Source of the DNA: Reticulascus tulasneorum
Lineage: Eukaryota > Ascomycota > Sordariomycetes > Glomerellales > Reticulascaceae
DNA: 64,000 nt
NCBI GenBank assembly: GCA_001557505.1
Contig: LSAX01000004.1
Span: 2,480,001 to 2,544,000, forward strand
Direction: 5' to 3'
Shown: piece by piece, positions 1 to 9,666 of the stretch
Layout: every line of letters begins with the position of its first letter
Position numbering within the stretch: the stretch's first letter is position 1
Translations under genes and position numbers: made by a program
Notes under the pieces: model-generated
The model's database searches: none
What the model was told of the DNA's origin: nothing
The model's input: only the letters and a program-made list of their open reading frames with translations

Positions 1-130
1 CGCGATTCCGATCCGTGTCGTGGTCACGGTCTCGTGGACCTGGTGGGCCGTGGCGATTGCGCCGGTCCGGCTCTTCCCATGCCTGGCGGCTATCACGCCC
101 TCGACCGCGTCTGGAATTCTGACCGGACAT
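1..130 (-). CDS. 5' end of an R/D/G-rich protein gene (partial)
   Basis: A minus-strand reading frame opens with ATG at 130 and is still open at the window edge, giving 43 residues. They start MSGQNSRRGRGRDSR and are dominated by Arg, Asp, Gly and His, as in disordered RNA-binding or splicing-related proteins. The rest of the gene lies outside the window, so no family can be assigned. It is downstream of ELP5 in the same orientation. The composition and the clean ATG argue for a real N-terminus, but a chance frame in GC-rich DNA is possible. Confidence 0.45.
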   Translation of the reverse strand, partial: MSGQNSRRGRGRDSRQAWEEPDRRNRHGPPGPRDRDHDTDRNR

Positions 131-534
131 GGTATTTCGTGCCCGTGAACTTTCGTTGTGTCGCGAAGTTTGGAGGGTGGGCTGGAAGCAAGATTGACGT
201 CAGTGAGGCTGAGAAAGTTTAGAAAGTTAAAAAAACAAGCCGAACCCGATTCCCACCTGCACTTTAGCGAGTTTTAGCGCCACCTGCCTGGGGAGCATGG
301 TGGGGGTTTAGAATTCTAGTGGACTACCCCTAGCAGAAAGGGGATGTCAAAAATGAGATTGAATGTGGGGTGACTTACACGCCTTCACGGTCGGTTGAGA
401 AACAAATTGTTTGAAATCAGCATTCCCAAGACTTTCTATTGCTAATATCTCGCCGGGAAGTTAACTATGAGCCAATAAATTGCCCCGGGTATCAAGTTGG
501 TATTGTATTGTGTCATGAATAAACTCTAGCCAAC
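131..534. other. intergenic, ELP5 3' side
   Basis: This stretch lies between the 3' end of ELP5 and the start of the partial minus-strand gene. It presumably holds the promoter of the latter. I see no repeat, RNA gene or further coding sequence. Confidence 0.6.
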
Positions 535-1784
535 TCAGATTTCATCCTCCTCATCATCAAAGTCGTCTTCTCTACCCATTTCATACAGAATCCTACCACC
601 TTCTCCAGCCCCTATATCGGTTTGCGCATCAAAATAGGGCAAGGCAATCCCTTCTCTGTCTTTGCGTTGCTTTTCCGTCAACCCAAGGCTGAAGGTACTC
701 TCCGGCTCGGCATTGTCATCTCCGCCGTTTGCATCATCGGGCCGGTCCAGACTATCAGGCCCGGCAAAGGCAGGATGGTCAGAGAGTAGAGTTATCTTCG
801 ATGCTGTGACCTTTCCCAGGAGCTGGCTTGCTCCTGGTATCAGGACGAACTTCTCAGACACTGCACGCCCGCTCCTACGTCTCAACTCCATCTCCACGAC
901 TGCGCCAGCGTAGCCACCCAACTTAGCGGTACCTTTGAGGCCGATGAGAGCTCCTTGTCGGCCTTCATGCAGGCCCCATTCTGGTTCTTGTATGCTCCTG
1001 TTCCGAGCTTTCTGCCTCTCGATCTCCTGGCTCAAGCTAGACAGCCTAAGAATGGCAGTTGCCAGGTGGGAGAGAACAACCAGCGGGTGAGGTTCGTACT
1101 CACTCACGGCCCGTGGGAGTACAACAGGGACATCAGTGTGGTAGACTGCTACTACACTGACAGTGGGGGTAACAATGCTGGAGAGAAATGTAGAGAGGAG
1201 ATGTGGAGCTGCCGTGGCAAGCTCATTCAGTGAGTCGATGAGGACTACGCTTTCTATTGGATATGAGCATAGTTGGCAGGACTACAGACAAGAAACGACT
1301 TACTCCGGGATGCTTTAACCTTCGCATCTGGCTTAAGTGGGGCAGGATATTGTGATAAGAGCTCGGTTCTCACGGCCTTGAGGTCCTTGCCTCCAGCCTT
1401 GACAACGACATCCACATCTCGCGGTTTCTTGAGGGAGGCAAACGAGAGAAAGATGATCTTAGTCTTTGCAATCTAACGAGGCGGTCAGCAAATATGAAGA
1501 TGAAGTGCTGATCATCTCGGGGGATTTCCCCCTCGGCACGTGTAAGCGAGAAGAGAATGTTCACATGCAAGCCATCGTGTCAAGAGGCGGCGAATGAGAG
1601 CTGCACAAGTTTGCTGGTCACCAACCTTGGCTCTGGAGACGAACTCGCTGATGACGGGCACCGAGGTCTGCTCTAGACTGTCCAAGACCAACGTGAGGGG
1701 GCTTGCGCCATCGCGTAGATTGAGCAATTTCTGAAGTAAGAGGAGACTGTGAGACCGACTGTGCGCCTGAGCCGATGGAGCCAT
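535..1784 (-). CDS. ELP5: Elongator complex subunit Elp5
   Basis: Three exons (1784-1626, 1472-1304, 1253-535) join to 348 codons. Elp5 is one of the three RecA-like subunits of the Elp4-Elp5-Elp6 ring of Elongator, which modifies wobble uridines of tRNAs. Visible family features are the N-terminal LTLVLDSLEQTSVPVISEF stretch, a beta-strand segment KTKIIFLSF in exon 2, VVLIDSLNEL in exon 3, and the diagnostic C-terminus: TFSLGLTEKQR, then ALPYFDAQ, then an acidic tail DDFDDEEDEI. The start at 1784 (MAPSAQ) is chosen because it sits just before the conserved region; the frame is open further upstream only through a C-run. Exon junctions have GTTGGT and GTAAGT donors and TAG acceptors; the first donor is the least certain. 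As in the family, the fold lacks Walker motifs. Confidence 0.9.
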
Positions 1785-2741
1785 CGGATGGTCAGCACCG
1801 ATCAAGAGTTGAACGGGGGGGGGGGGGGGAGGGAGGAGGAGGGGCGACTGTATGGCGAATAACGAGAATCGTTGACGTAGATTGGTATAACTGCGAGTGT
1901 TATCGGTCCAAGATTCTTGCTGCCCAACAGTAAAGGTTCCTGGGCGGGCTTGGGCGGGAGGAGAAATACCAGTTGACGCGATGTCGAACAATGTCGTCGC
2001 GATTTCGACCAAGCAATCTGTATTCAAGGTGCGAAATTGGGTCCACCGCCGGCAGATGTATCTCGGCTCTTTTCAGGGTTCATTGCCACTAAACCGCAGC
2101 CAGCCAGCCAGCCACTCACAGCGCACATCAGCAGGCCGAGTTGCAGCCGATCTTAGTGTGGAACCGCCAGGCCGATCTCCCATTCCTTTTCAGCCTTTCC
2201 GTCCTCGCATTATCTCCCCCAATATAAATCCGCCGTCCTCCCTTTCCAACTTGGCCTGGGCGGATATATTGGCCCCAATCTACTTGAGATCTGTCACTGT
2301 CTGTCGGAGGTGCGCCACGCGACCTAATCCGACCGAATCGGTCCCCTCATGCGTCTGCCAATTCTCCGAGCACGCCAATCGTGACGCCAATCTTCATTCC
2401 AGGCGTACGTTTTTTGTCTCGGTCGTGCTATCGATATCAGATGTCTATAGGCTGTGACCAGGGACATGGGCCAATGGCGTGTCTTAGACAAGACTCGCCG
2501 GCAAGGCTTGCGTTGGTAAGGTGATGCGCTTGCAATTGCTGGTGGAAGGGTTGAGGAAGCTCACTCTCGAGTTTGCCGCCTCCGCTTCCGCGAGGTTGGA
2601 ATCGTCATCTCTTATCTCATTCGGTGTGCCTGCATGTACATATAGTTCAAGTTGAAGCTCCCGTAGACAAATCGATGTAGCTCCCAATCCAGCTCCCCGC
2701 TGCCCTCCTGTTCCGTTGAACTCGCAAGAAAGTTGCCCAGC
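1785..2741. promoter_or_regulatory. divergent promoter region ELP5 / aspartic protease
   Basis: These 957 bp separate two divergent starts. They contain a run of 15 G on the plus strand (1815-1829) followed by further G-clusters to about 1852, only 31 bp upstream of the ELP5 ATG. A 186-codon open frame (1897-2457) is present but shows no family signal. No TATA box is obvious. Confidence 0.5.
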
Positions 2742-4168
2742 ATGGCCGTGTCCCTCCTCCGCTGCCTCATTGGCACTCTGGCCGTCTCATCGGCCCTCGC
2801 GGCTCCATCTCACAAGAAGTCGGCTCGTGACACTGCTGGCGTGCCGGTTACAAAGCACGTCTTTTCATTGAGAAAGGCTTCCTTCGAGGACTACGTTACG
2901 CCAGTCGGCGCACCGTTTCGAGTTCTTCCGGTGGACGATGGGCTCAACCCTCCACCGAGAGGAGTTGGCATCGCAGAGAATGCAGCGAGGGGCATCGAAT
3001 ACATCATCGACGTGGAGATCGGCGAAAGCAACTACTCGCTCATCATAGATACCGGAAGCAGCGACACATGGGTGGCCAGGGACAACTTCGCCTGCTTGGA
3101 CCAGGGAACCCGACGTGCCCGCCCTCAGGAAGCATGCAGGTTTGGGCCATTGTACAAAGGGGACTATCCAGGTGGTCAAATTAAGGACCAGGTCTTCAGT
3201 ATCCAGTATGGAAGTTCGACCGGCCCGTTCGTACGGGGCACCATGGGTTACGCAGAGTAAGTCTCATCCATTCGAGTCCCCGCGCCAGGAATGTGGCTTA
3301 CCAAACTAGCGTCACCGTTGCCGGAATTCATATTCCCAAGCAGCAGGTTGCCTTTGCGGAGAGTGGAGCTTGGAGAGGAGACGGCATTACGAGCGGAATC
3401 TTGGGTCTCGGCCTCGAGGCTCTGACCGAAGCCTACTCGCCAACCGGGGAGGCCTATACGTATGACCCCATTGTTACGACCATGCAAGCGGAGGGCATAC
3501 CACCGGTATTCGCACTCGCTTTGTCTCGAGACGTGAAAGAATCGTTCTTGTCCTTTGGCGGAATCCCTGATGTCGAGACGGATGAATTTGCCTCCACCCC
3601 GATCATCAAAGTGAGTAGACGAAGTTCCCCTTTCCGGTACATTCACTCACTCGATATCTTAGGCTTCTTCTGGTATCTATGCCAGATACACAGTCCAGCC
3701 TCAACTTATCGTCGCCAACAGCAGTAAAGAGACCGCGACAAGCCGAAACCCAGTCCAACTCCTCGTCGACAGTGGGACAACCTTGAATCTCTTGCCATAC
3801 CGTATGTCGCCTCGAATTCTATGCTCTTGGCCATTTAATGCTAACCGTACCGTGTAGAGAACGCAGAAGTCATCAACAGCCTTTTCGTGCCACCAGCGAC
3901 TCTCATTCCGGAGCAGGGCGGATGGTTTGTGCCTTGCAATGCGACCCCGCCCACTGTGGGCTTCCAATTCGGCGGAAAGATATTCTACACAGAGCCCTCA
4001 AGCATGATCCTGCCTGAGATCAAAGACACTGTCACTGGATTGTGTGCTACTGGTGTGAGTGCGACGAACAGCGCACCGTACATTCTGGGAGACACTTTCT
4101 TGCAAGGTCTCGTCGCCGTGTTTGACATCAGTGAGAAGATGGAGATTCGGTTTGCTCATCGTCTATAA
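2742..4168 (+). CDS. secreted pepsin-type aspartic endopeptidase
   Basis: Four exons (2742-3256, 3310-3610, 3663-3801, 3858-4168) give 421 residues. The N-terminus MAVSLLRCLIGTLAVSSALA is a typical secretory signal peptide, followed by a propeptide of about 70 residues. The two catalytic motifs of family A1 are present: IIDTGSSDTWV in exon 1 and LLVDSGTTLNLLP in exon 3. The fold continues with VFDISEKMEIRFA at the C-terminus. There is no GPI-anchor-like hydrophobic tail, so the enzyme is likely secreted and soluble. It should cleave proteins at acid pH. The translation starts at ATG 2742; a TTG nine bases upstream is not needed. All introns are 52-56 nt with GTAAGT, GTGAGT and GTATGT donors. 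The intron phases keep the frame, and every acceptor is a TAG. Confidence 0.93.
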
Positions 4169-4536
4169 CTCTTTTGTATTTTGGGTGCTTTGGCCTATGA
4201 ACCGAGTAAATTTCTACTGGAATTTTGTTAGAACGTGGAATGCGGAAATGATATTATGATAGTGGGCTCATATTTAGCACGCACCATGCTTTGACCCTTG
4301 GCTGTGTTCCCCTGAATGGCTCCTTGATAACCATGCAGTTTAGAACGAGATTCCTTGCTTCTGTGATACAAGAAACTCATAACTGGAATGAGTGGATTGG
4401 GGAAGAAAGCTCAGTACGTTGCGCAGTCCATCTCCTGCACCTGGAGCAAAACAGCCGCGGTCTTTCGGAGTAGTGCCTGAGCTTTCTATTCGCCCTGTAG
4501 TAACGATTCGGGAATCCCACTACCGCGGATCGCGAT
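4169..4536. other. convergent 3' intergenic region
   Basis: The 3' ends of the aspartic protease and the ASXH gene face each other here. Short AT-rich stretches may be 3' UTR. I see nothing else. Confidence 0.6.
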
Positions 4537-5432
4537 TCAGCCTCCATCCCCATTCATTTTTGAATTATCCTCCATTGGTACCAACGTAGGGGAAGGACAT
4601 TCCGGCGCGAAGTCTTCCGGCTTCCCTTGGAGCTCATCTTCTTCATCCATATCATTGCATGGCCGCGGCTCCCTTTTTGGCTTGAGAGCTTCAGGCAATT
4701 CCACCTCCCAATCCTCCTCGAATTTCTGTGCGAGAAACTGATCGAAATCGCCCGTGCTGCGTCGCTCGTGAGCAGCCCAGGCTTGTTCAAGCCATTCAGT
4801 GTCATGCTTCCCCTCTGAGATATTCTCAGCGTACATTACGCAGTCGTGTCGAAAGTTGTCGTCATTCCTGAGAGCGTCGGTGTTGGGTCGCGCGTCGTCT
4901 GTTTCTGGGTTGAGAATTGGCGCATTCGCAGGAAACAATGCCAGAATCTCCGTCTTATTCTCCTTCGTCAGAGCATTCCATGCCTCTGGCCGACAGAGAA
5001 TTGTCTGGAAATTTGTCAGCGGCCGTAGGGCAAATAAGTGAGAGAGCATACCCTGAGGTCCGCCCTCGCCAGAGGGGATTTCGCATCCGTCAGGAGGCGT
5101 TCAGCTGTCCACCTCGGTTTCTTAGCTCCTCCATTTGGCCTTTGAGCCACGGAACTGAAATTAACTGTCGGCTTCTGAACGACAGGCCGAACACCTGAGG
5201 ATCTTGTGGATCTCCTGGTCGGTGTTTCTGCTATCATGGTCGCGGCTGTCATCGCGGTCATCTCAGCACCTATGATGGGAGACGAGAGGCTGATATTTTT
5301 GAGAGAGAAAAGTTGGTTAGGGGAGGTGGGACTGCTTTCTGCTTCATTCGAGATGACGGGAAGAGGAGAAGAAAGTTCTGAGGATGAGGCATCTCTCATG
5401 TCTGCCTCCGCTGAGGCTTCTATTGTAGTCAT
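4537..5432 (-). CDS. ASX homology (ASXH/DEUBAD-like) domain protein
   Basis: Two exons (5432-5052, 5004-4537) encode 282 residues. The first 110 or so are Ser/Thr/Ala-rich and probably disordered. The core runs across the splice junction: WTAERLLTDAKSPLARADLR, then TILCRPEAWNALTKENK and EILALFP. This is the pattern of the fungal Asx homology domain, related to the region by which Drosophila Asx and human ASXL proteins engage the deubiquitinase Calypso/BAP1. RNDDNFRHDC and the WLEQAWAAHERRSTGDFD segment follow, as in fungal homologues. The C-terminal 60 residues are acidic. The intron has a GTATGC donor and a TTTCCAG acceptor in phase 0. A chromatin or ubiquitin role is inferred from the domain only. 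Confidence 0.82.
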
Positions 5433-6201
5433 TGCCGTTCTATTATTTTAGATATTGGCGTCTAGTATGCGGTTAGTGAATGGATTGATAAGTTCAATGC
5501 ATGTTAAGAAGTCTACAGTCAGAATTCCAGCCGCAGGAAGCCAACATCAACAAACACCGGTGAGATGTTGGATTACTTTGAGGGGGCCACAAAGACGGCT
5601 GTGGTCAAACGCAACAGCATGGAGGATATATGTGATTTTTTTTTTGAACAAAATCGAAACATGCAGGATGCGATAAAAACTGCCCCCTTTGACTGGGAGT
5701 GAACTATTCTCATATAGACAAAGCCAGGCTCGCGTGTTTGACGTTGAGACGACTTGGGCTGTGGTTGACGGAGTAGTTGAGCGAAACGCAAGACAAGGCT
5801 GATGAAGCTCAAGCCTCAAGCGCCACACTTGTTCGAGACCCCCAATCCTTGCATTGCGAGCATGATTGGCTAGCCCTGTCCGGTGCTGTCATCTCAATTC
5901 CCTGTATTCCTTGCTGTCAAATTCCCATCTTTGGGAAAACCCCCTCCAGGCTCAGATTTGTGACATAGAGTTGGTTCTAAATTATCTCCACTCTAGTAAC
6001 TTCTCTCGTCTTGACTATTCCCCTCAATTGGAATAGCCTAGCGACTCGCAGGCAACTGAGACAGCTACAGAAGCCTGGCACTAAATGACACGTACATAAC
6101 AACCACATTCTCTCTTCAGGCTACAGACACGTTGTTTCTCGACGGAGATTCTGTCCTCCTCTATCCTCCTTCCTTATCGCACCCCATAATCAGATACCAA
6201 G
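5433..6201. promoter_or_regulatory. divergent promoter region ASXH gene / SEC22
   Basis: These 769 bp separate two divergent starts. CCAAT-type words occur near 5842 (ccaat) and 5865 (attgg). No longer motif or RNA gene was recognised. Confidence 0.5.
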
Positions 6202-6967
6202 ATGATTCGGTCGACGCAAATAGCACGGCTCGATGGTAAGATGAAAGCAGTGACGCCGTGTACCGAAATTCTCTGACACCAATCCCAGGCCTGATGCTGT
6301 GCGCATCTGTCGACGACGAACAGCAAGAAGATGCCCTCTCCGAAGTGAAGTCCCAGATCAAACAAATCCTCCGCAAATTAAGTCGGAACTCGGAATCACA
6401 AGCCAGCATTGAAAGCGGCCATTTCAATCTCCAGTACAACTCCCCTCCCCAGCTCTCCCACCCGTCTGCAACACCACCACTAACACATCCCCCACTAGCT
6501 ACCTAATCGACAACGACATAATCTTCATCTGCATAACCGACCGCTCATACCCCCGCAAGCTCGCCTTCACCTACCTCGCCGACCTCGCCCGCGAGTTCGC
6601 AACAACCTACCCTGCCCAGCAACTCCACAACCCCTCCCTCCGCCCCTACGCTTTCATGGAGTTCGACACCTTTATCTCCCGCACCAAGGCGACCTACTCA
6701 GACGCCCGCGCCAGCCAGAACCTCGATAAGCTCAACGACGAGCTGCGCGACGTCACGAAGGTCATGACCAAGAACATCGAGGATCTGCTGTACCGCGGCG
6801 ACAGCCTGGAGCGCATGGGCGAGCTGAGCTCACGCCTGCGCGACGACAGCAAGAAGTACAGGCGGGCGGCGGTGCGGATCAACTGGGAGCTGTTGCTGAA
6901 GCAGTATGGCCCGTTTGCTGTGCTGGGTTTCATCATCTTGGTGTTCTTCTGGTGGAGGTTCCTCTGA
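6202..6967 (+). CDS. SEC22: ER-Golgi R-SNARE Sec22
   Basis: Three exons (6202-6235, 6289-6433, 6499-6967) give 215 residues, the normal length for Sec22. Exon 1 carries only MIRSTQIARLDG. The longin domain continues through LMLCASVDDEQ, and the second junction restores FNLHYLIDNDIIFIC. The SNARE helix lies around LDKLNDELRDVTKVMTKNIE and DLLYRGDSLERM, with the layer-zero Arg in LLYRGDSL. The C-terminal anchor is GPFAVLGFIILVFFWWRFL. The protein acts in ER-Golgi vesicle fusion in both directions. The second intron uses an uncommon GTACAA donor; reading through it would destroy the longin fold, so the splice is well supported. The three exons also change codon style: exon 3 is strongly C-ending. 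Confidence 0.95.
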
Positions 6968-7295
6968 GCGAAGGGGCACAGTGTTATAGGCATACATTCT
7001 AGGGCGAGGACGGATGAGAAGGTTGAAATACAGCGAAAAAATGCTGTTGTGGTAAATATCTGATTTAGTCTATGTAGATTATGAGCCTTTGTTGAGCGTC
7101 TTGGTCTATCCATCCCGACGGGCTCTAGTACTCCTCCTCGCAGACTGAGACACTCATGATGACGACGCTGTCGGGTCGAAGCCCGTCCCCCATGAAAATC
7201 ATCTCTTGATAAACCAAACTCCAAGCCGAGATACCGGTCCCAAGGTATATAAATCAACCGCACGTGGCTCCGCAATCATCAGGCGTAAGAACAGC
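6968..7295. other. convergent 3' intergenic region
   Basis: The 3' ends of SEC22 and the zinc-finger-like gene face each other over 328 bp. Nothing further was recognised. Confidence 0.6.
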
Positions 7296-8467
7296 TCACA
7301 TAACTAGACAGCTCGCCGGTGCAGACGGCAACGACGGCAACACGATCGGCAGCGACACAGCTGTGTGCTGCCATTCCAGGTGCTCCTGCATGTGCAGCAG
7401 ATCGTCGAACCCAGACTCATCCTGCACGACCCTAGTATCCTCCATATCGTCGTCTCCCGGCCTGTAGTCGGGAGGTTCGTCGCAATAGGGGCAAGTATGC
7501 CTGGCTTGCCATTCCACCTTGGTCGGCGCCACATGGTTCGCTATCGCTATCGGCGCAAACACAATCGTCTTCTCCGCATGCTCGGACACACTGAAACCCG
7601 TTGCCTGCCAGTGAGGCATCAAGGTGGTTGGCGAGATTGGTGATATAGGCTCCGTGGCAGAATCCTGTGCTGCTCTCATGGAGGGCATGCTTTCCAGGTC
7701 ATCCCAAACGATATAGCCGTCGCAGAAGTCGCATACAAAGGCGATATCCCGATCTCCGAACCGCTCGAACTTGCCAACTGTGTTACATGCTGCCAGTTCT
7801 TCCAGGTGCCTCTGTTGGTATTCTCCTTCGTCCATGGCTATGCGATTCGTCCACTGGCGCTGTTTCCTGTAGACCAAAAATGCGCCAAGACATCGCGCGG
7901 ACGACTCTTGCCCCGCTGAAAATATCCTCCTCGCAGCACGACATTGCGCCCGGTGCAGCTCCCGCCGCAGGTCTGCTGTTTCTTTCGCCCATATCGAGTT
8001 GATCGGACCGCCTGATCGCGCCCAGTCCTTGAAGTTTTGAATGTGGAAGTCATATTTCATTCGCATTATTCGCAGATCGTCAAGCGAATCGGCTAGCAAG
8101 CGCGATGTCAGCATGATGTTTGCGCACAGGCGGCGACCAGGAGAAGGGATGACATGAGTAGTGGGGTGCAAGATGGGCGCGGGGTTCTGGGCGACAAGAT
8201 GCGATAGAGAAGCAAATTGAAGGGTTTGGAGGGAAGGGACTATCTCTTACGTTTGCGATCATTCTGGTAGTAACGCTGGCCGTTGACAAGCTGCGAGAGT
8301 TCCTGGAAATCCTTCTTCGCGTCATCCAACGTCTCCTCCAACAGTCGCATCTGCTCGTGTTCGTCAGGTCCCCATTGGCTCTTATCAGCATAGCTCATGA
8401 TACGTAATCCATCGGCAATGAAAGTCGCGATGGCAGCCAGCAGGGACCCGACGGTATCGGTGCTCAT
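7296..8467 (-). CDS. unrecognised protein with zinc-finger-like Cys/His pairs
   Basis: Two exons (8467-8251, 8092-7296) give 337 residues; the intron has a GTAAGAG donor and a GCTAG acceptor. The N-terminal 70 residues (STDTVGSLLAAIATFIADG, then acidic helical sequence) look like a helical adaptor segment of the kind seen in fungal signalling or STAND-associated proteins. The middle contains FVCDFCDGYIVWDD. The C-terminus contains HTCPYCDEPPDY and, about 35 residues later, MQEHLEWQH, so a C2H2-like site with a long insert is possible. No known family is recognised. The frame stays open upstream of the chosen ATG, but only from a TTG codon. A short upstream exon cannot be excluded. Confidence 0.62.
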
Positions 8468-9666
8468 GATTTGCCTTGCGCCTTTTCCGTCGAGTTGTTG
8501 GTCGTTCCCATCCACGGGGCCGGGGGCGTCGTTGTTTGGACCGTCGCGAGCTGACGAAGACCTGGTTCGTGGGTTCCCTCCGGACAAGGGACTCCACTTG
8601 TCCCAGACCGAGGAAAATACGTAGCTTGTCGCTGAGGGAGGGGGAGAAGGAGACCAAGATATTCACCGGGTGTCCATAAATGGAGACCAATTCGAAGGAG
8701 TGGACTCCGACATATGAGTGGTGTTTATGAGATCACCGACTGGGGAAGAAAAAGAAAAAAAGTTAATGTTTTGGCTTGTCTGACAGGTTAGGAGGGTTAT
8801 TAGTCGCAGAGGTGTTAAGTTGGCAGAGCTAAAGTTAGGTGAGACGCAAGGAGCTGCCTGGATCCTGTGAAACTAGTTGTGGTGGATTTTACAGGTAGGT
8901 ACCTACCTACGTATGTACGTACGAATTGCCGTACGTGTCTGCCTACGGTACTCCCCTGGGCACGTATAATAGTGTCCACGGCCCCGCCGTCAGCTACCTA
9001 GTCTAGGTATTACCTAGGTATTCTACGTATCTATGAGTCGACCCATGGCACCCTAGACACCCTAGAAATAGAACACCACCTACGCTTCGTTAGTGAATCC
9101 GAAGGGGAAATGGGGGTCACTACCAGGGGGCTGATCGACACGGATACTTCCAGCCCTCTAAGTTCCAGATCACAGCGCCTTTCGGAGCTTTTCTCTCTGC
9201 CCTACCGAGCGCCCTGGCCCCAAATGATGAACTAACTTAGAAAATTCGGGGGAAACCAGCCTGTCATTGGCCAACTAAACGGCATGTGAGATAAACCTAC
9301 GTAGTGAGAGGAATGCATGTTTTCAGCCGCCCGCAAAGTGACCAGTAGTTTTGCCTTTGTTAAGTGAATCGTCGATTGGTGAGCAGCCGGGGAACGAGCC
9401 TAAAACCGTTCGGCTGGGCCTTGTTATTATTGGAGGGCGGAAAGGGCATGACTTCCGGAAGCCACCAAAGACATAGCTGAGATTACATTGTCCTAGAGCC
9501 CGGACTTGATTCCATTTCTAGGCATATTATGCTACTTACCTATCCTAGACCAATGTGTGTCCTTCCTATGCAAATGCGTCGTCTATTTAGTCCTAGGCTA
9601 TGCATTGTGGCTCTGACATTCGACCCGACTGCCGGGCACGTTCAAGCCTACGCGCTCCTCCCTCGT
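8468..9666. promoter_or_regulatory. intergenic region with TAGGTA/TACCTA cluster
   Basis: These 1.2 kb lie upstream of the zinc-finger-like gene and downstream of the CLPTM1-family gene. Between about 8880 and 9030 the sequence is packed with short palindromic words such as AGGTAGGTACCTACCTACG and TACCTAGGTA. Open frames here are short and lack family signal. The words may be regulatory or simple-sequence drift. Confidence 0.5.

Noticed and set aside
1897..2457. 186-codon plus-strand frame between ELP5 and the aspartic protease
   Set aside because: It covers the divergent promoter, overlaps the ELP5 leader, and has Ser/Pro/Arg-rich sequence without any family signal.
3260..3300. TTCGAGTCCC resembling a tRNA T-loop
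   Set aside because: It lies inside an intron of the aspartic protease and lacks acceptor and D arms.
6694..7275. 193-codon frame antisense to SEC22
   Set aside because: It is a shadow of the C-ending codons of SEC22 exon 3; no family signal.
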